Assembly: GCA_024233835.1 (NCBI GenBank)
Contig: JACKPC010000001.1
Coordinates: forward strand, 372,001-436,000
Direction: 5' to 3'
From: Leptospiraceae bacterium
GTDB taxonomy: Bacteria > Spirochaetota > Leptospiria > Leptospirales > Leptospiraceae
DNA length: 64,000 nucleotides
The notes beneath the pieces are model-generated. The model was not told the DNA's origin. It was given only the letters and a program-made list of their open reading frames with translations, and did no database searches. Position 1 is the stretch's first letter. Every line of letters begins with the position of its first letter. Positions 34,503 to 44,359 of this stretch are shown piece by piece. The position numbers and the translations under genes are program-made.

Positions 34503-34862
34503 ATGAAGTATATTCATTTCATCTTAATTACTTTTAGTCTGATAGTTATACTCAAGTGTCAAAAAGAGATTACAGTTTCCTGCACGGACTCTCCCAAAAC
34601 GCTGAAACTTCTGGATTCACAATCTTTTATAGCCAGTTGCCCTCAAAACTGTGGAGGGGGGCTTTTATGGGGAACGGATATTTATACTACTGACTCTGCT
34701 ATCTGCAAGGCCGGGCTTCATACCGGTTTGCTGGATAGAGAAAAAGGCGGCAGTCTAAAAGTTACACTTTTACCCGGACAAAATAGTTACTCCGGTAAGG
34801 AAAGAAACGGTGTAAAAAGTTCAGATTGGGGTTCTTATAGTTCCAGCTTTAAACTGGAATAG
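34503..34862 (+). CDS. LCCL-domain lipoprotein
   Basis: This 119-residue protein begins MKYIHFILITFSLIVILKC (lipid Cys at residue 19). The mature part matches an LCCL domain almost end to end: SCPQNCGGGLLWGTDIYTTD, then SAICKAGLHTGLL, a GGSLKVTLLPGQNSYSG strand and a final SDWGSYSSSFKLE. The four conserved Cys positions (CTD, CPQNC, ICKAG) are present. LCCL domains are best known from animal factor C and cochlin. A strong SD (CGGAGG) precedes the ATG. It is probably exposed on the envelope; a ligand-binding role is inferred. Confidence 0.88.
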   Translation: MKYIHFILITFSLIVILKCQKEITVSCTDSPKTLKLLDSQSFIASCPQNCGGGLLWGTDIYTTDSAICKAGLHTGLLDREKGGSLKVTLLPGQNSYSGKERNGVKSSDWGSYSSSFKLE

Positions 34863-34979
34863 ACCATATTATTATTCTTTTTTAATCGGAGTCTGCTTTT
34901 ACAAAGCCATCGGGAAAATATGGAAAAGTGTTTGACGTAGAATCCCTTTAAACAAGCCTTTATACCTCAGGAGAAGATT

Positions 34980-35252
34980 ATGCGAGAACTCATGGAAAAA
35001 AAAATCAAAAATTACAACGGCAATAATAAGGTTTTAGGCATTTCCCTTGAGGGAGAGGAAATCTTACTTGTGATTGACGAACCCGGATTACCGGAAGGTA
35101 AATTAAAAGATTTTGCAAATGGTATGCTTTACCCGGTTTCTTATTTCAAAGAGTTTCGGAATTACTCAGGTAAGTTCAGTTATAGTAAAACCAGAAATCA
35201 TGATATTCGGGCCGGAGAATACGTACACGGTGGACAAAATACCCGTCGATAA
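34980..35252 (+). CDS. Small hypothetical protein upstream of ABC-2 exporter
   Basis: This 90-residue soluble protein has an SD (AGGAGAAG) just upstream of the ATG. It is basic at both ends, with a beta-rich centre (LGISLEGEEILLVIDEPGLP). Its stop shares one base with the start of the ATPase gene (TAATG), so it is the first gene of the exporter operon. I do not recognise the family. Confidence 0.7.
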   Translation: MRELMEKKIKNYNGNNKVLGISLEGEEILLVIDEPGLPEGKLKDFANGMLYPVSYFKEFRNYSGKFSYSKTRNHDIRAGEYVHGGQNTRR

Positions 35253-36181
35253 TGCTCCAAAAAGCTATTGAACTCAAACAGGTCTGTCGTTCTTTTAAAA
35301 ATCTTAAAGCCAACGATAACCTGACAGAAACTATTTACGAGGGAGAGTACATTGGTCTACTGGGTCCGAATGGAGCCGGGAAAACCACCCTCGTAGAAAT
35401 GATTGAAGGAATACAAAAGCCGGATTCCGGTGAAATTATTATTTTCAATAAAAATTGGGGAAAGGATGAAAAAGAGCTTCGCAAGCTCATCGGCTTTTCT
35501 TTACAGGAAACCAGGTTTATTGACCGCCTGAGTGTTTACGAAACACTCAAACTTTTTTGTAGTTTCTACGGTCTTGCTATTTCCGAAGCAGAGCCTTTAC
35601 TGGAACTCACCGGCCTTCAAACTAAGAAAGATACCTATACATCAAAGCTCTCCGGGGGACAAAAACAGAAGTTAGCTCTCTGCATAGCCCTGATACATTC
35701 TCCGAAGATTCTTCTTTTAGATGAACCTACTACAGGTCTGGATCCTTCTGCCAGAAGAGATATTTGGAACTTGATACTGGAACAGAAAAAAGCAGGAACC
35801 ACACTTATTTTGACTACACACTATCTGGAAGAAGCCGAATTTCTCTGCGATAGGATTTTAATTATGGATAAGGGAAAATTCCTGGCCAGGGGAAGTATGC
35901 AAGAGTTATTAGAAAATCATGGAATGCATGAATTGATTCGTTTTATTCCACAATCCTTTCTTCCCGAAGAAAAACTTTATTCCTTACCCGGATTCGAATC
36001 TTTACAGATTGATTCACGTAAAAATAGTTACACCCTTCATGTTAAAGAAATTATGCAAACATTACCTTTTTTACTAAAAGAGCTGGAACTATCCGGCATT
36101 AAAATTAAAAATCTTGAATGCAGGAAGATGAATTTGGATGATCTTTTTCTTGCCATGACCGGGAGAAATCTGGATGAATAG
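35252..36181 (+). CDS. ABC-2 type transporter ATP-binding protein
   Basis: This 309-residue ATPase has a Walker A GPNGAGKTTLVEMI near residue 39, Q-loop FSLQETRF, signature LSGGQKQKLAL near 132, Walker B ILLLDEPTTGLDPS near 155 and the H-loop TTHYLEEAE. The C-terminal 90 residues are the extension seen in DrrA/NodI/CcmA-type exporters. It powers the permease encoded next, which overlaps by 8 bases. The substrate is unknown and could be a lipid, drug or polysaccharide. Confidence 0.95.
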   Translation: MLQKAIELKQVCRSFKNLKANDNLTETIYEGEYIGLLGPNGAGKTTLVEMIEGIQKPDSGEIIIFNKNWGKDEKELRKLIGFSLQETRFIDRLSVYETLKLFCSFYGLAISEAEPLLELTGLQTKKDTYTSKLSGGQKQKLALCIALIHSPKILLLDEPTTGLDPSARRDIWNLILEQKKAGTTLILTTHYLEEAEFLCDRILIMDKGKFLARGSMQELLENHGMHELIRFIPQSFLPEEKLYSLPGFESLQIDSRKNSYTLHVKEIMQTLPFLLKELELSGIKIKNLECRKMNLDDLFLAMTGRNLDE

Positions 36182-37181
36182 GCCTCTTTTACAACTCTAC
36201 ATTTCCCAGCTTAAAGTCTTTTTTCGAGAACCCGGTATTCTCTTCTGGGCTTTTGGTTTTCCTATCATGATGGCCTTTATTCTCGGAACGGCTTTTGATA
36301 CCAAAAAAAATTTGTTAGGAAAAATTGCCTATATAGGAACTGAAGACAAACTCGGTGAATTAAAAATTTTACAGAAGAATAAAAACTTTGAAATTCTATC
36401 TATGACAGAAGAAGAAGCTAAACTTTCATTGAAAAGAGGAAAGATTTTACTCTATGTAAAATCTGAACCAACTAATACGTATCGTTATTACTTTGATCCC
36501 GGAAACTCAGAAAGTTATCTTGCCTATTTAAAACTACAGAATCGATCCGGTGAAGCAAATATCATCCCTTTAACTTCAAAGGGAGAAAGGTATATCGATT
36601 TTTTTATTCCGGGGCTTATTACTATGGGAATCATGAATTCCTGCCTCTGGGGAATAGGTTGGAACCTTATTGAGTTTCGAATGAAAAAACTTCTAAGAAG
36701 AATTATAGCCAGCCCTGTTCGTAAATCAGACTTTTTGCTTTCTCACTTTTTGAATCGACTCACTATTACCTTTGCAGAAAATGTGGTTCTATTACTTTTT
36801 GCCGGTTTCTATTTTAAAGTTCAAATGCCTCTATCCTGGGGAAGTTTTTTCTTACTTTTTTTGGCCGGGAATTTTTGTTTTGCCGGTTTCGGGGTCTTGA
36901 TTTCTTCCCGTACAGCCAATACACAGATTGCCAATGGCCTGATAAATGCGGTAGGTTTTCCCATGATGATTCTTTCGGGTATCTTTTTTAGCTATCATAA
37001 TTTCCCTGATTGGATAATCCCTGTCATACAATACCTGCCTCTTACTGTTTTCACGGATGCCTTGAGGATGGTATTTGTAGAAGGAGCCGGACTTGTTGTA
37101 ATTATCATTCCAACAGTTCTTCTATTTTTATATGGCTTATTCACGTTTCTTCTGGGACTTAGGATTTATCGCTGGGATTAA
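36174..37181 (+). CDS. ABC-2 type transporter permease
   Basis: This 335-residue protein has one N-terminal membrane helix (ILFWAFGFPIMMAFILGTAF), a roughly 100-residue extracytoplasmic loop and five more helices from about 145. The cytoplasmic segment EFRMKKLLRRIIASPVRKSD and the late GFPMMILSGIFFSYHNFPDW motif are typical of ABC-2 permeases. It pairs with the upstream ATPase to form an exporter. It converges on the DUF4214-like gene with a 4-base overlap. Confidence 0.93.
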   Translation: MNRPLLQLYISQLKVFFREPGILFWAFGFPIMMAFILGTAFDTKKNLLGKIAYIGTEDKLGELKILQKNKNFEILSMTEEEAKLSLKRGKILLYVKSEPTNTYRYYFDPGNSESYLAYLKLQNRSGEANIIPLTSKGERYIDFFIPGLITMGIMNSCLWGIGWNLIEFRMKKLLRRIIASPVRKSDFLLSHFLNRLTITFAENVVLLLFAGFYFKVQMPLSWGSFFLLFLAGNFCFAGFGVLISSRTANTQIANGLINAVGFPMMILSGIFFSYHNFPDWIIPVIQYLPLTVFTDALRMVFVEGAGLVVIIIPTVLLFLYGLFTFLLGLRIYRWD

Positions 37182-37768
37182 TTTTTCTTTTCTTTTTCAG
37201 AACAAAGTGTATAAACCTGGTGCAAAAAATTTTCTGTTTTTTTTAACTCTTCATTAATAAAATCTCTCAGCAGGCTGTCTCTTTTTCTGGCTTCAAACTC
37301 AATTCGTTCTAATCGACGAACTAAGCCGGGAAGCTGATACAGGGAAATGATAAAAAGAAAAGGAAAACGAAGATAAGGGATAAAAAATACAATATGGCTC
37401 AGGAAAAAAAACTTTAAACGCCTGATGATAACTCCCTTATTTCTTCCTTCTTCACTCCGAGTAAATTTGTATATAAGAAGAACTTTATGTGTTTTACCGC
37501 TTCGTAATTTTTCCAGAAGGGGAAGGATTTCTTCTTCAGTAGCATCTCTTTGTAAAATAGAACGATAAAGGTTGGAGATAAATTCATAGTCTTCAAAAGA
37601 GAGTAGTTCTGAAATGTCATATTCCTGTTTTATTTCTATACCGGGATTTTCCCAGTTTTCTTTGCTCATCTGAAACCAGATATGGCTTCGATTTTGTAGT
37701 TTTCGTCTTTCAACTTCTTTACGTATTCCTTTAATTAGTTCTTCTGGATTTAAGTTAGCAAGTTTCAC
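37178..37768 (-). CDS. DUF4214-like protein of surface-glycan cluster
   Basis: This 196-residue protein starts at GTG, overlapping the GT2 gene. Residues 50-115 carry the DUF4214 pattern (FISNLYRSILQRDATEEEIL, LLIYKFTRSEEGR). A hydrophobic hairpin (FFLSHIVFFIPYLRFPFLFI) follows, then a coiled-coil tail. Such modules often accompany glycosyltransferases in O-antigen-type clusters. The function is unknown. It is the last gene of the cluster. Confidence 0.7.
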   Translation of the reverse strand: MKLANLNPEELIKGIRKEVERRKLQNRSHIWFQMSKENWENPGIEIKQEYDISELLSFEDYEFISNLYRSILQRDATEEEILPLLEKLRSGKTHKVLLIYKFTRSEEGRNKGVIIRRLKFFFLSHIVFFIPYLRFPFLFIISLYQLPGLVRRLERIEFEARKRDSLLRDFINEELKKTENFLHQVYTLCSEKEKKN

Positions 37769-38747
37769 TTTGTACCTCTTTGTGTCGGTGAAAGGTTCTT
37801 TCTCTGTATAGATATCGAATATAAGAATAGGAATTTTTTTGAAAAGATTCTTTCAGGGAGTATCGAAAAAAATAATATGGAAACATTAGTAAGTAGAATA
37901 TTTCAGTACAGAAGTATAACCATGAGCCTGTTTTTAGCCTGTGATAGGCTTCATAACGAAGACGTGTGTAGATAATAGGAATGGTATATTTACAAAGTAA
38001 ACGCATGGGAAATGTTTTACTCATATTTATCCAATAATTTCGATTGAGTAAGCGGTATTTAAGAAAAGGAAGTTTTTTTGTGGAAGCAGAAAACTCGTGA
38101 TACGCTATTGCTGAATCGATATACCAGACTTCAAAGTCCGTTTTTTTTTGTAAACGACAGCAATACTCCAGATCCTCAAAATAGGCAAAGAAGGTTTCAT
38201 CTAAAAAACCTATTGTTTCCAGAGTTTCTCTTTTAATCAGCATACAGGCACCGGATACAGCCAGACAGGGGCCCTCTTTGCGAGATAATTTTTCAACGGG
38301 AATACCAAAATCTCTATCCCAGGCATAGCCATAAAAATTCATTTCTATCCCTGTGGAATTCAGAATATTCCTATTCTCTAAAAAATGAATTTTGCCCCCT
38401 ATAATCCCCGCTTTTGCTTTTTGTTTTGCCTGTAAGATAAGATTATGCAATAAGTCTTTATCTACAAGTAAATCATTATTTAATAAAAGGAAATACTTAT
38501 ATTCTCTTATTAATCCATATTGGAGGGCCTGGTTGTTTGCATGACAGAATCCTGCATTATAGGTATTCTTAATTATTTGAATATCTGGATATACTAATTC
38601 AATTTGCTCTCGGGATCCATCTTTTGACGCATTATCTACTACAATTATATCAAATTCAGAATAAGAGCTCTGAAGCAAGGATTGTATACAATGAAGAGTT
38701 TTATCATTCGAATTCCAATTTAATAAAACTATAAGAAGTTCTTTCAT
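37755..38747 (-). CDS. GT2-family glycosyltransferase (rhamnosyltransferase-like)
   Basis: I start at ATG 38747 (MKELLIVLLNWNSNDKTLHC), giving an ATGA overlap with the upstream gene. An earlier TTG (38753) adds two residues. The GT-A fold has the nucleotide-binding DIIVVDNASKDGSREQI and the metal site LLLNNDLLVD. VSGACMLIKRETLETIGFLD followed by ETFFAYFEDLEYCCRLQ is typical of WbbL/RfbN rhamnosyltransferases. The C-terminus (about 245-320) is basic with hydrophobic patches, consistent with membrane association. Confidence 0.92.
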   Translation of the reverse strand: MKELLIVLLNWNSNDKTLHCIQSLLQSSYSEFDIIVVDNASKDGSREQIELVYPDIQIIKNTYNAGFCHANNQALQYGLIREYKYFLLLNNDLLVDKDLLHNLILQAKQKAKAGIIGGKIHFLENRNILNSTGIEMNFYGYAWDRDFGIPVEKLSRKEGPCLAVSGACMLIKRETLETIGFLDETFFAYFEDLEYCCRLQKKTDFEVWYIDSAIAYHEFSASTKKLPFLKYRLLNRNYWINMSKTFPMRLLCKYTIPIIYTRLRYEAYHRLKTGSWLYFCTEIFYLLMFPYYFFRYSLKESFQKNSYSYIRYLYRERTFHRHKEVQSETC

Positions 38748-39952
38748 TCGCAATAAGCCCTTATGATTTCTTCACTCGACTTCTTGGAATTGAAAGTTTT
38801 TGCTTTTTCTTTTCCCAGTTGTATTAGCTGTTTTCTATATTCTTCTTTATGGAAAATCGTTTCCATAGCCGTGAAAACTTCCTCCGTATTTGCCGGTGAA
38901 ACTAATATTCCTGCACCTGAAAGAATTTCCGGTATAGAAGAAATATTAGAAGCAATTACGGGAGTCTTAGAGTGCATAGCTTCTAATACCGGAAGACCGA
39001 AACCCTCGTACAGAGATAAATACAAAAAGCAGGTGGCGTAATGGTAAAGAGAAGGTAAGTCAGAAAGAGAGGCATAACCGGTAAAAATGAGTCTATCCCT
39101 GTAGGAATAGGATTCCAGGAACTTCTTAAATATTTCATTTTTCCAGGCCCAGGCACCGACAAGCACAAGATAAGTTTTTTCTTTTGCATGTTTTTCTGTA
39201 AAAAGAGCAAAAGCTTCCAAAACCCGTTTCAAATTTTTTCTGGGTTCAATAGTGGAAACAGAAAGAAAATAGGGTGAATCTTCAGGAATTGCATATTTTT
39301 TTCTTATTTCGATTTCAGGCAGATAGCTTTCTGTTTCATATATCGGATGGACACAGGGATAAGATACGAGGGTTCTGTCTTTCGGTATCGAATAATAATG
39401 GATGAGATCATTACGTGTAGATTCCGAAATACAAATAAATGTATCAAAATATTTTAATTCTTTTTGTTTTTCTTTTTCTTTTAAAATAGAGAGTTCATCG
39501 TGCAGGTTTGGAAATAGTCGGGCAGTTAAATCAAATATAGTAATTACATTTTTTTTGGCTTTTTTATTCGGAATAAAAAGCCAGTCTACAGCATGAAAAA
39601 CATCTGGAGAATCTTTTTTACTTTCGTGTATTGAATATAGAGAAGGATAGCGCAGGGCAAACTGCAAATGTTCTTTTACGAAAGGAATGGGTAGAAGCCT
39701 GTCCCTTGTATACTTGTAGAATTTATTGAGAAAAAAAAACGAACTAAATTTGGTTATTTCTAAATTTTCAAAAGTAAATTTCTTGGTAATTAAATCGGCA
39801 TATAAAGTCTCAGAGAGAGTATCTTTTTCTATGTATAGACCATATTCGTGTTCAGGAAAATACTTTTGGAGATTTAAAATCATTTGCAGGGTATAATTTC
39901 CGATCCCGCTCAATTCATACTGTAAAACAAAAGCATCCAGTCCTATCTTCAT
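38744..39952 (-). CDS. GT4-family glycosyltransferase
   Basis: This 402-residue GT-B enzyme has the N-terminal IGLDAFVLQYELSGIGNYTL glycine-rich site. FLSVSTIEPRKNLKRVLEAF opens the C-terminal domain, and LSLYEGFGLPVLEAMHSKTP holds the donor-binding Glu pair. This layout matches mannosyltransferases of O-antigen clusters. It overlaps GT2 and GT9 by 4 bases each, so the genes are tightly co-translated. Confidence 0.92.
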   Translation of the reverse strand: MKIGLDAFVLQYELSGIGNYTLQMILNLQKYFPEHEYGLYIEKDTLSETLYADLITKKFTFENLEITKFSSFFFLNKFYKYTRDRLLPIPFVKEHLQFALRYPSLYSIHESKKDSPDVFHAVDWLFIPNKKAKKNVITIFDLTARLFPNLHDELSILKEKEKQKELKYFDTFICISESTRNDLIHYYSIPKDRTLVSYPCVHPIYETESYLPEIEIRKKYAIPEDSPYFLSVSTIEPRKNLKRVLEAFALFTEKHAKEKTYLVLVGAWAWKNEIFKKFLESYSYRDRLIFTGYASLSDLPSLYHYATCFLYLSLYEGFGLPVLEAMHSKTPVIASNISSIPEILSGAGILVSPANTEEVFTAMETIFHKEEYRKQLIQLGKEKAKTFNSKKSSEEIIRAYCE

Positions 39953-41022
39953 AGAAAAATTATCCTTTTGAGATTTAAAAGTTCTTCTCTTATTCGATTT
40001 CTTTTAGATTGAATATACTTGTTTTGAAAGAATATTTCAATACGCTTCAAGTATAATTCGTGCAAGCGAACCCTTTCTTCTTCCGGATCTTTATCAGACA
40101 AATATTTTTCTTTATATATCTCATAACGCTGCATTCTTTCGAGTAAATTAAGATCTTCTTTACCTTCTAATAATTTTATAAACTCTTTATATATTAATTC
40201 CGGTTCAAGATCTAAAAGACAGGCTCTTCTACCTTTTTGACAGAGATGCATTTCTTCTTTACCCTTCGATTGTTCGTGGTAACAACCAAAACAATCAATA
40301 GAGGGATGTAAGGGGAGCCGTATATTAGAAGTTCCGCAGAGTCTGAGTTCCGGCAGAGTGGGTCCAAATAAGGCAATCGAGGGAACTGAAAAAGCCCGGG
40401 CAATATGTAATAAACCGGAATCGGGACCTATAAAAAAGGAAGAAAGGGAAAGTATATAGGAAAGCACATTTAAATCCGGAATACGACCGCAGAAATTAAC
40501 ATACTCCGGATCTAAGGTATGCGGATTGGAAGAAAATACAAGAATGCTAAATTCCGGATGTTTCTTTTTTAGAATATTCAGGAATTCATAATATTTTTTA
40601 AGCGGATAGTTTCTTAGTTCTGAGGCAGATTCAAGCTGAACTGAAATGATTTTTTTTCCGTTATGGCCAAATTTAAAAAGATAACGTTTGGCCTGTAGTT
40701 TTGAAAAGGAGCTGAAGGAAAAGGGAAGCAGTTGTTTTTGTACCCGGATTCCTGTCGAAAGAGAATAAGCATCCTGTATATGAAGATTCGGATGATCCTC
40801 GTAATGAAATAAAAAAAGTTTCTCGTATTCAAATTCAGGAAGGCTGGAGTTTAAATTTCGAAACAGATGAATTTTATGAAATAGACCGGGTTTAAAAAGG
40901 TCTATGTCTGTTAAAAGCTCAGGCGAATAAGAAGGCTCTGCTTTTAAAAACTCCTGCACAAAAGGCAAAATAAAGACCAGGTCTCCAATTGCCATATGCC
41001 TGAGAAAGAGAGCCTTCTTCAA
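39949..41022 (-). CDS. GT9-family (heptosyltransferase-like) glycosyltransferase
   Basis: This 357-residue protein starts at TTG; a GGAG lies 10 bases upstream. The opening KKALFLRHMAIGDLVFILPF and the C-terminal IGPDSGLLHIARAFSVPSIA, followed by LFGPTLPE, define GT9, the ADP-heptose:LPS family. A Cys-rich loop (CFGCYHEQSKGKEEMHLC) is also typical. It probably adds a core sugar to LPS at the inner membrane. The gene starts 16 bases after carB. Confidence 0.9.
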   Translation of the reverse strand: MKKALFLRHMAIGDLVFILPFVQEFLKAEPSYSPELLTDIDLFKPGLFHKIHLFRNLNSSLPEFEYEKLFLFHYEDHPNLHIQDAYSLSTGIRVQKQLLPFSFSSFSKLQAKRYLFKFGHNGKKIISVQLESASELRNYPLKKYYEFLNILKKKHPEFSILVFSSNPHTLDPEYVNFCGRIPDLNVLSYILSLSSFFIGPDSGLLHIARAFSVPSIALFGPTLPELRLCGTSNIRLPLHPSIDCFGCYHEQSKGKEEMHLCQKGRRACLLDLEPELIYKEFIKLLEGKEDLNLLERMQRYEIYKEKYLSDKDPEEERVRLHELYLKRIEIFFQNKYIQSKRNRIREELLNLKRIIFL

Positions 41023-41038
41023 AGAAACCGGACTCCTA

Positions 41039-44000
41039 TTAATTGCCGATTTCTTTGTGAATTTCCTGTAAACTCCGAATCGAAAAGCCCTTATTTAACA
41101 TTTCACCGAGTCCGTTAATCAAAGCCTTAGCCGCCTGGGCTGTTGTCAAACAGGGTATTTTATATTTAATGGCAGATTGACGAATGATGTAGGCATCATC
41201 TCTCTGTACCCGGTTCATCGGTGTATTGATAATCAGGTCTATTTTCTTTGCTTCGATGAAGTGTAAAACATTCGGAAAAGAACGTTCATAGTTCTTGTTG
41301 ATAGCGGAAGAGAGAACCCCATTTTCGGATAAAAATTCATGGGTTCCTTTGGTTGCCATAATATGATAGCCCATAGAAGAAAGCTTAGAGATATAAGGAA
41401 GAAGCTCGGGTTTCGTTTTATCGTTAATACTCACGAAAATCATTCCTCTCTGTGGTGGTTCATCTCCGGCCATAATCTGGGCTTTCAAGTAAGCTTCTCC
41501 GGCAGTTTCAGCGATTCCCATCACCTCACCTGTAGAACGCATTTCCGGGCCGAGAATGGTATCCACACCCGGAAACTTATTAAAGGGTAAGACTGCTTCT
41601 TTTACGTTTACAAGAGCAGGAATCAATTCAGGAACCGGGATAAGGCTTTTCAGACTCTCTCCGAGCATGATTCTTGTCGCATATTTTACTACCGGAATAC
41701 CAATGGACTTGGAAACAAAAGGAACGGTTCTCGAAGCCCTGGGGTTTACTTCTAAAATATAGAGTTCTTCTTTCTTGATAGCAAACTGGATGTTAATCAG
41801 CCCTTTCACTTCCAGTTCAAGGGCCAGATTTCTCGTGGCTTCCTTGATTTCAGCTAGAACTTTTTTGGAAATACTCTGGGGAGGAAGAACACAGGCCGAG
41901 TCACCGGAGTGGATCCCGGCTTCTTCGATGTGCTCCATAATCCCGGCGATGAAAACATCTTTTCCATCGGAAAGGGCATCTACATCGACTTCTATTGCAT
42001 CTTCCAGAAAGGAATCTATCAGGATAGGTCTTTCTTCTGAAATCTCTTCTGCATCATCTACGTATTTATCCAGTTCTTTTTCATCGGTAATAATTGCCAT
42101 AGCCCGACCGCCGAGTACATAACTCGGTCTTACCAGAACCGGGAAGGAAATCCGTCTCGCAATTTCCCTCGCTTCTTCACGGGTAACCGCCATGCCGTTG
42201 GCTGGTTGTTTGAGTTTTAGCTTATCCAGAACTTCTATAAAACGCTTCCTGTCTTCGGCCCGGTCAATAGAATCCGGAGAAGTTCCTAAAATATTTACTC
42301 CCCGTTTTTCCAGGTCCATAGCGAGTTTTAATGGGGTTTGACCTCCAAATTGAACAATCACCCCATAAGGTTTTTCCCGATTATGAATAGCGATTACATC
42401 TTCTAAGGAAAGAGGTTCGAAGTAAAGTCTATCTGAGGTATCATAGTCAGTAGACACTGTTTCGGGGTTTGAATTCACCATAATAGATTCGATTCCGGCT
42501 TCCTGTAGTGCAAAAGAGGCATGGCAGCAACAGTAGTCAAACTCAATTCCCTGTCCGATTCGGTTCGGGCCCCCTCCCAAAATCATTACCGACTTTTTGT
42601 CTGTAACCCCGGCTTCATCTTCCTCTTCATAGCTGGAATATAAATAAGGTGTATAGGCCTCAAATTCTCCCGCACAGGTATCAATCCGTTTATAAACCCG
42701 GTTGACTCCTTCTGCTTTTGAAACTTCTTCATCCAGTTCTTTTTCAGCCTTATTTAAAATGGAATTTATTCTGGACTTAATTTTACTTAAAGATTCATCA
42801 GATTGAATAATTTCCAGAATCTGTTTACGGTTTCTTAAAAAAGCCAACTGACGGTTAGAAAAACCTGCCTGTTTCATTTTTTTCAGGATGGAGTTTCCTT
42901 CCTTGATGTAACGCTCTCCTAACTCATGAATTTCATACATCTGGCGCACAAACCAGAAATCCATCAGGCTCAGCTTACAAACTTCTTCGATACTCAGGCC
43001 ATTTTCAAAAGCCAGCTTAATATAAAAAATACGCTTATCCGTAGGTTTTTTCAGACGACTTTCTAAAATTGCTTTTTTTTCTTCCGCTGTTTTTCCTCTA
43101 AATTCTATCAGTTCCTTTAAATAACCATCAGCACCAAAACCATGACGATCATTTTCCAGGGAACGCAGAGCTTTCTGAAAACTTTCTTTGAAGGTTCGAC
43201 CTATGGCCATTGCTTCCCCTACTGCCTTCATCTGAACTCCGAGGGTATCATCTGAATCCTGGAATTTCTCAAACGAAAAACGGGGAATTTTGGTTACTAC
43301 ATAATCAATAGAAGGTTCAAAACTGGCAGGAGTTACCCTTGTAATATCATTTTTTACTTCATCCAGGGTATAACCAATCGCAAGAAGAGCCGCAATTTTG
43401 GCTATTGGAAAGCCGGTTGCCTTGGAAGCAAGAGCAGAAGAACGGGAAACCCTCGGATTCATCTCAATTACAATGATTTCTCCATTTTGCGGATTTACGG
43501 CAAATTGAATATTGGAACCACCCGTTTCGACCCCGATAGCCCGAATAATTTTCAAAGCCATATCCCTCATTTCCTGGTATTGCTTGTCGGAAAGGGTCTG
43601 CTGGGGAGCTACGGTTATAGAATCACCTGTATGAACCCCCATCGGGTCAATATTTTCAATAGAACAAATAATTACTACGTTATCAGCATTATCCCGCATG
43701 ACCTCAAGTTCGTATTCTTTCCAACCCAGAACGGATTCTTCAATGAGGATCTGGTTGATAGGAGAGCTACTGAGTCCTCTCATGGCTACTTCATCAAAAG
43801 TATCCCTTGAATGACAATGACCGCCGCCCGTACCGGCAAGTGTGAAAGCCGGACGAATAATCACAGGAATCCCGATTTCCTCTACAATCTGCCTGGCTTC
43901 TTCCATATTGGAAGCGAGGCCGGAACGGGGAACCCGTACCCCTATAGATAGCATGGTTTTTTTAAAAAGGTCCCTATCTTCTGCTCTTCGAATCGCATCT

Positions 44001-44359
44001 GTTTGAGCCCCTATCAGCTTTACATTAAAGCGATCCAGAATACCTTCTTTATGAAGGTTCATGGCGAGATTTAATGCAGTTTGCCCTCCTACTGTGGGCA
44101 GGATTGCATCGGGCCTTTCTTTTTCCAGGATTTTGGTTAAAACCGGAACGGTTAAGGGTTCGATATAGGTTGCATCTGCCAGAATCGGGTCTGTCATGAT
44201 GGTTGCAGGGTTAGAATTTACAAGGATTACCCGGATGCCCTTTTCTTTTAGGGCTTTTGTGGCCTGTGTTCCTGAATAGTCAAATTCACTTGCCTGGCCT
44301 ATTACTATAGGGCCGGAACCAATGATGAGTACGGATGAGAGGTCTTTTCTCTGAGGCAT
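41039..44359 (-). CDS. carB: Carbamoyl-phosphate synthase large subunit
   Basis: This 1106-residue protein has the duplicated ATP-grasp build. The first half starts VLIIGSGPIVIGQASEFDYS and has IEMNPRVSRSSALASKATGF. The second starts VMILGGGPNRIGQGIEFDYC and has ILEVNPRASRTVPFVSKSIG. The C-terminal MGS-like allosteric domain lies at about 950-1106. It makes carbamoyl phosphate for arginine and pyrimidines with CarA, which is not in this window. The length is slightly above the usual 1070. The start codon lies inside a strong inverted repeat (44355-44389), with no clear Shine-Dalgarno. Confidence 0.98.
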   Translation of the reverse strand: MPQRKDLSSVLIIGSGPIVIGQASEFDYSGTQATKALKEKGIRVILVNSNPATIMTDPILADATYIEPLTVPVLTKILEKERPDAILPTVGGQTALNLAMNLHKEGILDRFNVKLIGAQTDAIRRAEDRDLFKKTMLSIGVRVPRSGLASNMEEARQIVEEIGIPVIIRPAFTLAGTGGGHCHSRDTFDEVAMRGLSSSPINQILIEESVLGWKEYELEVMRDNADNVVIICSIENIDPMGVHTGDSITVAPQQTLSDKQYQEMRDMALKIIRAIGVETGGSNIQFAVNPQNGEIIVIEMNPRVSRSSALASKATGFPIAKIAALLAIGYTLDEVKNDITRVTPASFEPSIDYVVTKIPRFSFEKFQDSDDTLGVQMKAVGEAMAIGRTFKESFQKALRSLENDRHGFGADGYLKELIEFRGKTAEEKKAILESRLKKPTDKRIFYIKLAFENGLSIEEVCKLSLMDFWFVRQMYEIHELGERYIKEGNSILKKMKQAGFSNRQLAFLRNRKQILEIIQSDESLSKIKSRINSILNKAEKELDEEVSKAEGVNRVYKRIDTCAGEFEAYTPYLYSSYEEEDEAGVTDKKSVMILGGGPNRIGQGIEFDYCCCHASFALQEAGIESIMVNSNPETVSTDYDTSDRLYFEPLSLEDVIAIHNREKPYGVIVQFGGQTPLKLAMDLEKRGVNILGTSPDSIDRAEDRKRFIEVLDKLKLKQPANGMAVTREEAREIARRISFPVLVRPSYVLGGRAMAIITDEKELDKYVDDAEEISEERPILIDSFLEDAIEVDVDALSDGKDVFIAGIMEHIEEAGIHSGDSACVLPPQSISKKVLAEIKEATRNLALELEVKGLINIQFAIKKEELYILEVNPRASRTVPFVSKSIGIPVVKYATRIMLGESLKSLIPVPELIPALVNVKEAVLPFNKFPGVDTILGPEMRSTGEVMGIAETAGEAYLKAQIMAGDEPPQRGMIFVSINDKTKPELLPYISKLSSMGYHIMATKGTHEFLSENGVLSSAINKNYERSFPNVLHFIEAKKIDLIINTPMNRVQRDDAYIIRQSAIKYKIPCLTTAQAAKALINGLGEMLNKGFSIRSLQEIHKEIGN

